A DNA stretch of 64,000 nt. It comes from JACVRW01 sp034664125. Lineage in GTDB: Bacteria; Actinomycetota; Thermoleophilia; Solirubrobacterales; Thermoleophilaceae. The position numbers and the translations under genes are program-made. The notes under the pieces were generated by a model. The model did no database searches, was not told where the DNA came from, and saw nothing but the letters and a program-made list of their open reading frames with translations. Shown piece by piece: positions 56,888 through 64,000 of the stretch; the first letter of the stretch is position 1, and each line of letters begins with the position of its first letter. The stretch spans positions 1 to 64,000 of the forward strand of contig JAXDIG010000050.1 of assembly GCA_034664125.1 (NCBI GenBank), in the 5' to 3' direction.

Positions 56888-58090
56888 TTAACGGGCGGCG
56901 ACCGGCAGCGCCGCCGCCTCCTCGAGCGCCGCTCGCCTGCCCAGGGCCACCGCTCCGCGCACGGCGGCCTCGCCACCGAGCCGCGCCGGCAGAACGCGGC
57001 AGCGCATGCGGCGCCCCGCCAAGGCGCGGGTCTCCAGCTCGGCGTAGATCGGAACCGTCAGCCACGGCGACAGCGGCGCCAGGTAACCGCCCAGCAGCAC
57101 CGCCTCGGGATCGAGCAGGTTGGCGAGCGAGGCGATCGCGATGCCGAGCGTGTGGCCCACCTGGCTGAGCGCCGCGAGCGTGCGCGAGTGACCCGCGCGG
57201 GCGCTGTCCGCCAGCATCGCGCCGGGCCACTCCGGTCGCGCCCCCGCGCGGCGCATACGGGCGTCCCAGCCCGCGAGGCGCAGCAGCGTGTCCTGCCCGG
57301 CGAGCCGCTCCAGGCAGCCGCGGCCACCGCAGCCGCAGGGCGGGCCAAACGGGTCGATCGTGAGGTGACCGAACTCACCGGCGAAGCCGGACGCCCCGCG
57401 GAACAGCTCGCCGCGCAGCACCACCCCGGCCCCGATCCCGATCTCGCCGGACACGTAGACGAAGTCGCTCAGCCCGCGCCCGGCGCCCTCGACCAGCTCC
57501 GCGACCGCGCCCAGGTTGGCCTCGTTCTCCACCCGCAGGCAGTACGGCGGGTCCTCGAGCGCTTCGTTGAGGAGGCGGGCGACCGGCACGTCCGTCCAGC
57601 CCAGGTTGGGAGCCACCGCCAGCTCACCGTCGGCATCCACGAGGCCGGGCACGGCGACGGTGGCCAGCATCGGGTGGCGGCTGCCCGCGAACGGCTGCTC
57701 GAGCGCGTCCTCGGCGAGCCGGGCGAGCAAGGCGATCACGTCCTTGGGCGTGGCGGCCCGGTTGTCGTTCGCCACGAACGAGCGGTGGCGCACCTCGCCG
57801 GCCAGGTCGGTCGCCCATACGGCCAGGTAGTCGACGTTGATCTCCAGCCCGAGCACGAACGGCCCCTCCGGGTCGAGCTCGACGCTCTGGGGCGGCCGCC
57901 CCACCCGGGTCGGCCGCTCCTCGACGGGCGAGTCGCGCAGCAGGCCGGCGTCGATCAGGTCGGCGACGAGGCTCGACACGGTGCTCTTGTTGAGGCCGGT
58001 TTCCAGGGCCAGCGTCGCCCGCGAGCGCGGGCCCTCCTCGGCCACCCGGCGCAGCACCAGCCCGAGGTTGTGCTCGCGGACCGGCTTCAC
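56888..58090 (-). CDS. ROK-family transcriptional repressor (XylR-like)
   Basis: 400 aa from GTG 58090, overlapping the xylA stop (GTGA). Winged HTH at residues ~5-60 (NLGLVLRRVAEEGPRSRATL, ETGLNKSTVSSLVADLIDAG), then a ROK sugar-binding fold with ENEANLGAVAE, the zinc motif CGCGGRGCLE and LLGGYLAPL. It should repress xylose genes and respond to xylose. The near-canonical operator upstream of xylA supports this. Confidence 0.95.
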   Translation of the reverse strand: MKPVREHNLGLVLRRVAEEGPRSRATLALETGLNKSTVSSLVADLIDAGLLRDSPVEERPTRVGRPPQSVELDPEGPFVLGLEINVDYLAVWATDLAGEVRHRSFVANDNRAATPKDVIALLARLAEDALEQPFAGSRHPMLATVAVPGLVDADGELAVAPNLGWTDVPVARLLNEALEDPPYCLRVENEANLGAVAELVEGAGRGLSDFVYVSGEIGIGAGVVLRGELFRGASGFAGEFGHLTIDPFGPPCGCGGRGCLERLAGQDTLLRLAGWDARMRRAGARPEWPGAMLADSARAGHSRTLAALSQVGHTLGIAIASLANLLDPEAVLLGGYLAPLSPWLTVPIYAELETRALAGRRMRCRVLPARLGGEAAVRGAVALGRRAALEEAAALPVAAR

Positions 58091-59250
58091 CGCAGACCGA
58101 GGATCAAGTCGACGGCGAGCTGGTCGAGGCGTTCGTTGCGGCACTCGCGCGCGCCGAGCGCATCCAGGTCGTGGGGCTCGGCGAGCAGCTCCCGGGCCCG
58201 TTCGGGCGAGTACGGGCCGACCGTGTCCAGCGCCAGCTCGGGCACCTTCGCTTCGGCCTCGGCGGCGAGGATGGCGGCGTCGGTGCCCCACTTCGCCGCC
58301 CGCTCCTTGAGCGCCAGGTAGGTCTGCATGCAGCCCGCAGCGAAGTCCCAGATGCCCTCCTGCGACTCCATCCGCAGCGGGCGGGCGTCGAAGTGGCGGG
58401 CGCCGTCGTAGCCGGAGTCCTCGAGCAGCTTGACCAGGAAGAAGGCGTCCTTGAGCCCGACCGCGCCGAAGCGGAAGTCCTGGTCGTAGCGCCCGACGCG
58501 CTGCGCGTTGAGGTCGATGTGGAACAGCTTGCCCGCCCAGAGCGCCTGGGCCACGCCGTGCAGGAAGGACAGTCCGGCCATCGTCTCGTGCGCGACCTCG
58601 GGGTTCACGCCGACCATGTCCGGGTGCTCGAGGCGGTCGATGAAGGCGAGCATGTGGCCGACGGTGGGCAGGAAGATGTCGCCGCGTGGCTCGTTGGGCT
58701 TGGGCTCGAGCGCGAAGCGCATGTCGTAGCCGCGGTCGCGCACGTAGCCGCACAGGAAGTCGATCGCCTCGCGGTAGCGCTCGAGCGCGTCGCGAGCCGG
58801 CTTGGCGGCGTCGGCCTCCACGCCCTCGCGCCCGCCCCAGAAGACGTAGATCGGGGCGCCCAGCTCCGCGCCCACGTCGATGGAGCGCATCACCTTCTGC
58901 AGCGCGTAGCGGCGCACATCGCGATCGTTGGCGGTGAACGCGCCGTCCTTGAAGACCGGATGGGTGAAGAGGTTGGTCGTGGCCATCGAAACCTTCATGC
59001 CGGTTTCGTCGAGCGCCTTGGCGAACTCCCCCTTGATGCGCTCGCGCTCGGAGTCGTCCGCGTCCGGCGGCAGCAGGTCGTCGTCGTGGAAGCAGACCCC
59101 GTAGGCGCCCAGCTCGGCGAGCTTGCGCACGGTGTCGGGGGGCTCGAGGCCGGGGCGCGTCTCCGCGCCGAACGGGTCGTTCCCCTTGTGGCCAACGGTC
59201 CAGAGCCCGAACGTGAACTTGTGCTCGGGCTTGGGTGTCAGGTCTGCCAA
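58087..59250 (-). CDS. xylA: Xylose isomerase
   Basis: 387 aa from a TTG at 59250 that follows AAGGAG by six bases; an ATG at 59286 lies inside the operator and is less likely. It converts D-xylose to D-xylulose. HKFTFGLWTVGHKGNDPFG, FHDDDLLP with the catalytic His and Asp, FWGGREG, ALEPKPNEPRGDI with metal-binding Glu and catalytic Lys, and FHIDLNAQRVGRYDQDFRFG identify the class I (actinomycete) enzyme. First gene of the xylA-ROK-azlC-azlD operon. Confidence 0.96.
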   Translation of the reverse strand: MADLTPKPEHKFTFGLWTVGHKGNDPFGAETRPGLEPPDTVRKLAELGAYGVCFHDDDLLPPDADDSERERIKGEFAKALDETGMKVSMATTNLFTHPVFKDGAFTANDRDVRRYALQKVMRSIDVGAELGAPIYVFWGGREGVEADAAKPARDALERYREAIDFLCGYVRDRGYDMRFALEPKPNEPRGDIFLPTVGHMLAFIDRLEHPDMVGVNPEVAHETMAGLSFLHGVAQALWAGKLFHIDLNAQRVGRYDQDFRFGAVGLKDAFFLVKLLEDSGYDGARHFDARPLRMESQEGIWDFAAGCMQTYLALKERAAKWGTDAAILAAEAEAKVPELALDTVGPYSPERARELLAEPHDLDALGARECRNERLDQLAVDLILGLR

Positions 59251-59266
59251 GACGCTCTCCTTGCAA

Positions 59267-59291
59267 TTAGTTGGGGCGCTCAACAAACTAG
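59267..59291. promoter_or_regulatory. xyl operator in the xylA-xylB divergent region
   Basis: A 25-base dyad with left half TTAGTTGG and right half CAACAAACTAG, spaced like the Bacillus XylR operator (TTAGTTTGTT...CAACAAACTAA). The right half matches ten of eleven bases. It is the only AT-rich palindrome in this GC-rich gap, 16 bases upstream of the xylA TTG and 21 upstream of the xylB ATG. Confidence 0.8.
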
Positions 59292-59312
59292 CCGCGTGCC
59301 GTCAGGGGGTCA

Positions 59313-60785
59313 ATGAAGTCCGCGCGCACGCGGCCGAGCCGCGCGCTTGCGGCTTTGGTCGCCGGGGTGGACTGCTCCACCCAGGCGACCAAGGTGCTGC
59401 TGGTCGATCCGGAGGACGGACGCGTCGTCGCGACCGGCCGGGCACCGCACGAGGTGACGGGCACGGGCGGCGCGCGCGAAACCGACCCGGCGGTCTGGTG
59501 GGAGGCGCTGCGCGCGGCGCTCGCGCAAACCGGCCGCGCCGCCGAGGTGGGCGCCATCTCCGTGGCGGGCCAGCAGCACGGGCTCGTGGTGACGGGCGCG
59601 GACGGGCGGTCGCTGCGCCCGGCCGTCCTCTGGAACGACACGCGCTCGGCGCCCGACGCCGCCGCGCTGCGCGACGCGCTGGGCGCCGAGCTCTGGGCGC
59701 AGCGCGTGGGCGTGGTGCCCGTGCCGTCGTTCACGGTCACCCGCTGGGCATGGCTGCGGCGTACCGAGCCGGACGTTGCGTCGGCGACGAGCGCGATCCG
59801 GCTGCCGCACGACTGGCTCACCGAGCGGCTCACGGGACACGGCGCCACCGACCGCGGCGACGCCTCCGGCACCGGTTGGTGGTCGACCCGCGACGACGAC
59901 TACGTGGACGAGGTGCTCCAGCTGCCCGGGGTGGAGCTCGATCGCTCGCTGCTGCCCGACGTGCTCGGGCCGAGCGAGGCGGCGGGCGCGGTGCGAGCGA
60001 CCGCGGCCGAAGAGCTGGGCCTGCCCGAGGGGGCGATCGTGGGCCCGGGCACCGGCGACAATATGGGCGCGGCGCTCGGCCTGGGCCTGCGGCCGGGCGA
60101 GGCGGCCATCAGCCTGGGGACGTCGGGCACCGCCTACGCCGCGATGAGCGAGCGGGCTGTGGACCCGAGCGGCCTGATCGCCGGCTTCGCCGACGCGGCC
60201 GGCGGCTTCCTGCCGCTGGCGGCGACCCTCAACTGCACGCTCGCCGTGGATCGCGTGGCGGGCTGGCTCGGGCTGGACCGGGAGGCGGTTTCAGAGCGCA
60301 CCGACGTCACGGTGCTGCCCTACTTCGACGGCGAGCGCACGCCCAACCTGCCGCGCGCCGCGGGCACGATCGCGGGCCTGCGCCACGACACCGAGCCCGG
60401 CCAGATCCTGCTGGCCGCCTACGAGGGCGCCGTGGCGTCGCTCGTCGAGGCGCTCGAGCTGCTCGCCTCGGTCGGCTCAGGGCTCGACCCGGACGCTCCC
60501 GTCGTGCTGATCGGCGGCGGCGCGCGCGGACGCGTGTGGCAGGACACGGTCACGCGCCTGTCGGGGCGAGCCGCTCAGGTGCCGGACGCCGAGGAGCTGG
60601 TCGCGCTGGGCGCGGCGGCCCAGGCGGCGGCCGTGCTCACCGGCGAGCCGCCCGACGCGATAGCGCGCCGCTGGGACACGCGCAGCGGCAAGGCCGTCCA
60701 GCCGCCGGCCGAGCCGGACACCGAGACGCTGGCGCGGATCCGGGCTGCGCGGGAGGCGGCGCTGGCGCTGTTGGATCCCCCGTAG
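59313..60785 (+). CDS. xylB: Xylulokinase
   Basis: 490 aa. Phosphorylates D-xylulose. FGGY-family signatures: AGVDCSTQATKVLLVD, ISVAGQQHGLVVTG, PAVLWNDTRS, the catalytic base region GTGDNMGAALGLGLRPGEA and the second motif VVLIGGGARGRVWQDTV; ISLGTSGTAYA is the phosphate loop. Divergent from xylA across the operator. Confidence 0.95.
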   Translation: MKSARTRPSRALAALVAGVDCSTQATKVLLVDPEDGRVVATGRAPHEVTGTGGARETDPAVWWEALRAALAQTGRAAEVGAISVAGQQHGLVVTGADGRSLRPAVLWNDTRSAPDAAALRDALGAELWAQRVGVVPVPSFTVTRWAWLRRTEPDVASATSAIRLPHDWLTERLTGHGATDRGDASGTGWWSTRDDDYVDEVLQLPGVELDRSLLPDVLGPSEAAGAVRATAAEELGLPEGAIVGPGTGDNMGAALGLGLRPGEAAISLGTSGTAYAAMSERAVDPSGLIAGFADAAGGFLPLAATLNCTLAVDRVAGWLGLDREAVSERTDVTVLPYFDGERTPNLPRAAGTIAGLRHDTEPGQILLAAYEGAVASLVEALELLASVGSGLDPDAPVVLIGGGARGRVWQDTVTRLSGRAAQVPDAEELVALGAAAQAAAVLTGEPPDAIARRWDTRSGKAVQPPAEPDTETLARIRAAREAALALLDPP

Positions 60786-60800
60786 GGGACCGCCCGGCCC

Positions 60801-61130
60801 GCGAACTGCAGCAACCAGGCGGGCCCGCGCCGCCGCGGCTGCCCGCGGACGGCCACGCCACAACTCGGCCAACCCCCGCCCGCCAGAGGGGGCGGGCCAC
60901 CCCACGCTTGCATCCACGCCGGAAGCCGACCAAGACCAACCCGGACGGTTACGCGTGGCGCGCCTAGTGCATCGCATGGGAGCGCAACCCGGCCAGGCCC
61001 CCGCCGACGCCCGAGGTGGGCCACGTTGTAGCCGGCGAGCGACTTCGCCCCCCGAGGGGGTGGGCCCTCGTTCGGGGGCTATGTCTGACGTTCGGGGCCC
61101 ACCCCCGGTCGACCCGCTGGTTGCCGCGTC
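60801..61130. repeat. Composite intergenic repeat, locus D (12-bp stem, GAACGTCAGACAT loop)
   Basis: The 378-base convergent gap 60786-61163 has no gene I can support. GCGAACTGCAGCAACCA (60801-60817) and an inverted, diverged copy (61117-61130) bracket it. A perfect 12-bp stem GGGGGTGGGCCC (61056-61067) / GGGCCCACCCCC (61095-61106) encloses a 27-base loop; read on the minus strand, stem plus loop share 26 consecutive identical bases with locus A. A further CCCGCCC/GGGCGGG hairpin lies near 60874-60896. Confidence 0.78.
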
Positions 61131-61163
61131 AGCCCGGCCTGTGCCGGCACGGCGGCTGGCGCC

Positions 61164-63032
61164 CTAAGCGCGCGCTACGCGCAGATTCAGCTGGTACGTC
61201 GCGCGGTTGCCGCGCTTGTCGTACGCGACCACGACGACGCGGTGCCGGCCGGGCCGCGGGCGCCAGCTGTAGCTGAGGCGGCTCGCCCGGCGCGCAAGCA
61301 CCTTACGGCCGTCGATGCGCAGCTCTACGCGTGCGACGCCGGCCGTGTCGCGAGCGCTCGCCGTCAGCAGCCGGCGTCCGCCAGGCAGGCGGCGGCGCGC
61401 GAGCCGCAGCTTGGGGCCGCTGCGATCGGTCGAGCGGGACTTCAGCGCGGAAACCTTCGCGGCGGGCACGCTGACCACATGGGGCGCCGAGGCGGGGCTG
61501 AGGTTCCCCGCGGCGTCCTGCGCGTAAACGGTGTAGACGTGCCGACCCGGCAGCACGCTCGCGTCGTCGTAGGTGTTCGAGGGGGCGCTGCCGACCTGCA
61601 CGCCGTCGCGGTAGACCGGGTAGGTGCTCACGCCGACGTTGTCGCCGCTGCCATCCCAGGACAGCCGCAACCCGGGGTCGAGCAGCACATGCGACAGCCC
61701 CGTCGGCGCGGACGGGGACTGCTGGTCGAGCGGGGGCGCGGCCATGTCGATCGACACGCTCGCCGATCCTCCCCCGGCGGAGACGGTGGTGACGCTGACA
61801 TGGCCGTCGCTGAAAGTCTCGCCGGGCTGTAGCGGTGCGTCGTAGATGCTCCCGCCCGGATGGGTGTCGAGCAGGCGCGAGCGCGTCGTCTGGGACGGGT
61901 CGTCGTCCACCCGGATGCTCACGCCCTTGACCGCCCAATCGTTCAGCGAGAAGGCGTCGAACACGCCCCCGGACTTGCGGATCTCGAGGTAGTACCAGTC
62001 CTGGACGGCGCCGCCCACGGCGTAGGTGCGCGGCACGCGCAGCGTGGTGGGCGAGGTGGTGGAATCGAGCGCCGACGTCATCGAGTACATCCCCGACGTC
62101 GTCACCGTCTGGACGTTCGAGGCTTGGAGCACGCCGAGCCGCTGCAGGTTCCACCCGTGGCTGTGGCGGCTGCCGTGGGCGCCCATCACGTCGAACGGGT
62201 CGTTGTACTCGTTGAGCGTGCAGCTCGAGGAGATCGGTACGGCCTGGCCGCTGCCGCCGGTGCAGAACCAGCTGCCCGCGTGGTGGAGGCCGAGGTTGTG
62301 GCCCAGCTCATGGCCGGTCACCCGCACGGTCAGATCGCCGTTGATCCAGGACTCGGTGCCCGGCATGTAGGCGAGCCCGGCCCATCCGCAGCTCGGTTGG
62401 GAGGGGAAGACGTACATGATGTGCTGGTAGCCCACCTCGCTGAACCCGTCGGCCGTCGCCGCGGCCTTCGCGAGGCTGGCCCAGGTCGAGTAGTCGCAGG
62501 TGGTCGGGGCGAGCGGGAGCGTGTACCAGCCGTACACGTCGCCGTCGAGGTTGCCCGCCTTGCCCGCCAGCCAGAGCTGGTTGTAGCTCTCCTCCTTGAA
62601 GAAGGCGTTCGTGGAGTCGGTCGCGGTGAAGATGCGCCCGCGAACCTCGGGGATGGTCCACGGGGTCCGGGCGTCGCCCGCGAAGTTGAAGACGATCACC
62701 GCGGTCGTGTGGGCGCCGAGCGCCGGCGCGGCCTGCGGCGACGCCGCCGTGACCGGTCCCGCGACGGCCGCGCCCGGGGCCTTGTCGTCGATCGCGACGC
62801 TGTCGTCGTCGGGACTCAGCGCCGGCAGGCTGGTGGGCAGCACGTCGACGGTTTGGCCTCCGGTGTCGAGCTGCCACTGGGTGACCGACGTGCCGGCGTC
62901 GAAGTAGTCCGCGTGGACCCCCCGCAGCGTGCCGTCGAGCGTGTGGTGCGCCCCCGCCGGCGCGGCTGCGGCCAGCAGCGCCAGCACCGTGGCCATTGCT
63001 GCAAGCAGCGTCCTTGCGGGAAGAGTCCGCAC
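61164..63032 (-). CDS. Secreted zinc metalloprotease (gametolysin/M11-like) with fibronectin type III domain
   Basis: 622 aa. Signal peptide 1-28 (LLAAMATVLALLAAAAPAGA). Zinc motif VTGHELGHNLGLHHAGSW (HExxHxxGxxH, near residue 241) with DVMGAHGSRHSHGW as the Met-turn region, typical of M11/gametolysin-like proteases. Residues ~430-525 form a fibronectin III module (SAPTGLSHVLLDPGLRLSWD, VYTVYAQDAAGNLSPAS), and the C-terminus is an Ig-like basic domain (RVELRIDGRKVL). A secreted or wall-associated protein. Confidence 0.93.
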   Translation of the reverse strand: MRTLPARTLLAAMATVLALLAAAAPAGAHHTLDGTLRGVHADYFDAGTSVTQWQLDTGGQTVDVLPTSLPALSPDDDSVAIDDKAPGAAVAGPVTAASPQAAPALGAHTTAVIVFNFAGDARTPWTIPEVRGRIFTATDSTNAFFKEESYNQLWLAGKAGNLDGDVYGWYTLPLAPTTCDYSTWASLAKAAATADGFSEVGYQHIMYVFPSQPSCGWAGLAYMPGTESWINGDLTVRVTGHELGHNLGLHHAGSWFCTGGSGQAVPISSSCTLNEYNDPFDVMGAHGSRHSHGWNLQRLGVLQASNVQTVTTSGMYSMTSALDSTTSPTTLRVPRTYAVGGAVQDWYYLEIRKSGGVFDAFSLNDWAVKGVSIRVDDDPSQTTRSRLLDTHPGGSIYDAPLQPGETFSDGHVSVTTVSAGGGSASVSIDMAAPPLDQQSPSAPTGLSHVLLDPGLRLSWDGSGDNVGVSTYPVYRDGVQVGSAPSNTYDDASVLPGRHVYTVYAQDAAGNLSPASAPHVVSVPAAKVSALKSRSTDRSGPKLRLARRRLPGGRRLLTASARDTAGVARVELRIDGRKVLARRASRLSYSWRPRPGRHRVVVVAYDKRGNRATYQLNLRVARA

Positions 63033-63183
63033 TCCGCTGCCATCGGCGCCGCAGCGCCGCCGGATGCAGCGGCGGCCCTATTTCTGGACGGATTGCGGCG
63101 GCTGACGCATGCGTATACAAAGCGGTTCGAACCGTCGCCTTCTGGGAAATAGCGCCCGAGTACCAGCGAAAGGAGGGGGCCCT

Positions 63184-63243
63184 GTGTACATCGGAATCGG
63201 AACGCTGATCCTCATACTGATCCTGCTCGTGATCCTGCTCTAG
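63184..63243 (+). CDS. 19-residue hydrophobic micropeptide
   Basis: GTG at 63184, seven bases after AAAGGAGG (63169-63176), one of the strongest ribosome binding sites in the window; stop TAG 63241-63243. The peptide VYIGIGTLILILILLVILL is almost entirely a membrane helix. I recall similar very short Gly-Ile-Gly-Leu-rich peptides in actinobacterial genomes, without known function. It lies 58 bases before the P450 gene; a leader peptide role is possible but no regulatory hairpin is evident. Confidence 0.6.
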   Translation: MYIGIGTLILILILLVILL

Positions 63244-63313
63244 AGCAGTACGGCGCCGACTGTGCGCTAGATCACACAAGGGAGGGAGCTGCGGCGCTAC
63301 GGTGCGCGCCACC

Positions 63314-64000
63314 GTGGCGCAGCTGCCTCCCGGTCCTACGTCCCCGCGCGCAGTGCAGACGCTCGCGTGGTGGACTCGCAGCGTCCCGCTGTACGAGCGC
63401 TGTCGAGCGCGCTACGGCAAGCGCTTCACGCTGCGCCTCCTGCAGGCCCCGCCGTCGGTGCACCTGTCCGACCCGGCGGAGGTCAAGGAGGTCTTCACGG
63501 CTCCTCCGGAAGTGCTGCACCCGGGCGAGGGCGCGCGCGTGCTCGAGCCGGTGGTTGGCGCGAACTCGGTGATCCTGCTCGACGAGCGGCCGCATCTCTC
63601 CCAGCGCAAGCTGATGCTGCCCGCGTTCCACGGGGAGCGCATGGAGGCCCTCACCGGGCTGCTCGAGGACATGACCGAGCGCCAGGTGGCCGCCTGGCCG
63701 ATGGACGAGCCGCTGGCGCTGCACCCGCGCCTGCAGGAGCTGACCATGGAGGTCATCCTGCGCGCCGTGTTCGGGCTCGACCCGGGATCGCGGCTCGACG
63801 CGATCCGGGGGCGACTCGCGAAGAACCTCGAGATGGGCGCAAAGCCTGGGTCGATGCTGCCGTTCCTGCAGCGCGGGCGGCCGTGGGAGGAGTTCATGCG
63901 CCGCCGCGACGAAACCGACGTCCTGCTGTTCGAGCTGATCGACGAGCGCCGGGCCGAGCCGAACGGCGAGGAGCGCGACGACGTGCTCGCGATGCTGCTC
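63314..64000 (+). CDS. Cytochrome P450, N-terminal part (runs off right edge)
   Basis: 229 codons are present; GTG 63314 (VAQLPPGPTSP) is preferred, another in-frame GTG lies at 63302 with GGAGGG ~15 bases upstream. LPPGP and TLAWWTRSVPLYERCRARYG are the N-terminal proline-rich and A-helix region, LDERPHLSQRKLMLPAFHGERM is the C-helix heme-propionate segment (quoted from WxxxR-type HLSQRKLMLPAFHGE), followed by VILRAVFGL. The heme Cys and I-helix lie outside. No membrane anchor, so a soluble bacterial P450. Confidence 0.93.
   Translation, partial: MAQLPPGPTSPRAVQTLAWWTRSVPLYERCRARYGKRFTLRLLQAPPSVHLSDPAEVKEVFTAPPEVLHPGEGARVLEPVVGANSVILLDERPHLSQRKLMLPAFHGERMEALTGLLEDMTERQVAAWPMDEPLALHPRLQELTMEVILRAVFGLDPGSRLDAIRGRLAKNLEMGAKPGSMLPFLQRGRPWEEFMRRRDETDVLLFELIDERRAEPNGEERDDVLAMLL

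Noticed and set aside
60575..61167. Several 70-150-codon frames in the xylB-metalloprotease gap
   Set aside because: They cross the composite repeat, have no ribosome sites or domains, and none extends over the whole gap.
63093..63119. Possible promoter TTGCGG ... TATACA before the micropeptide
   Set aside because: Spacer is 15 bases and the first hexamer is poor; not enough to call.

Overview
The window reads as ordinary chromosome of a very GC-rich, aerobic actinobacterium. The gene set (a primary sigma factor with a short acidic region 1.1, GGDEF protein with an RsbRD-type N-terminus, 2-oxoacid:ferredoxin oxidoreductase KorAB, split proton-translocating transhydrogenase, ergothioneine genes, F420-type PPOX protein, many GTG starts) fits the class Thermoleophilia (Solirubrobacterales and relatives) best. 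That placement is my inference from gene content and was not tested. About 75 protein genes cover almost all of the sequence. I see no rRNA, tRNA, CRISPR array, prophage or insertion sequence.

Layout. 1-9 kb: rpoD (cut by the left edge), a response regulator, a diguanylate cyclase, moeA, glpX, a dodecin and the ergothioneine pair egtB-egtD. 9-18 kb: Lrp regulator and divergent EamA transporter, SDR, thiolase, hydrolases, a quinone oxidoreductase, a FemAB/CelD-like acyltransferase, a methyltransferase, a sulfurtransferase. 18-24 kb: a four-gene overlapping betaine/choline ABC operon (opuC type) and mtnA followed by a class II aldolase. 24-32 kb: korAB, a secreted DUF1254 protein, pntAA-pntAB-pntB. 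32-41 kb: small regulators and enzymes, NfeD-slipin, arfB, an HxlR regulator divergent from two tandem HtrA-like proteases, an NlpC/P60 lipoprotein, small proteins and a ferredoxin. 41-47.5 kb: a monooxygenase-SDR-aldehyde dehydrogenase-cupin operon and a DipZ-like thioredoxin-CcdA protein. 47.5-56 kb: a PP2C/anti-sigma-kinase fusion with its STAS partner, then a peptidase-glyoxalase-aldo/keto reductase operon and a GHMP kinase. 56-61 kb: a xylose locus, xylA-ROK-azlC-azlD divergent from xylB, with a near-canonical xyl operator between. 61-64 kb: a secreted M11-like metalloprotease, a 19-residue hydrophobic peptide gene and the start of a cytochrome P450.

Coding is packed: most co-directional pairs overlap by ATGA, GTGA or TGATG and most convergent pairs overlap or abut at their stops. 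The few real gaps at gene 3' ends (12.1, 24.7, 41.1, 45.5, 61.0 kb) hold a family of related intergenic elements. These combine an 18-base motif close to GCGAACRGCAGCAATAAA, often in inverted pairs, with perfect or nearly perfect hairpins whose stems differ between loci while the loop keeps GAACGTCRGACAT. A second, simpler hairpin repeat (CCGGGGGC-TCRC-GCCCCCGG) sits at other 3' ends and has been read into the C-termini of egtD and a slipin gene. These two repeat families are the least explained signal in the window.
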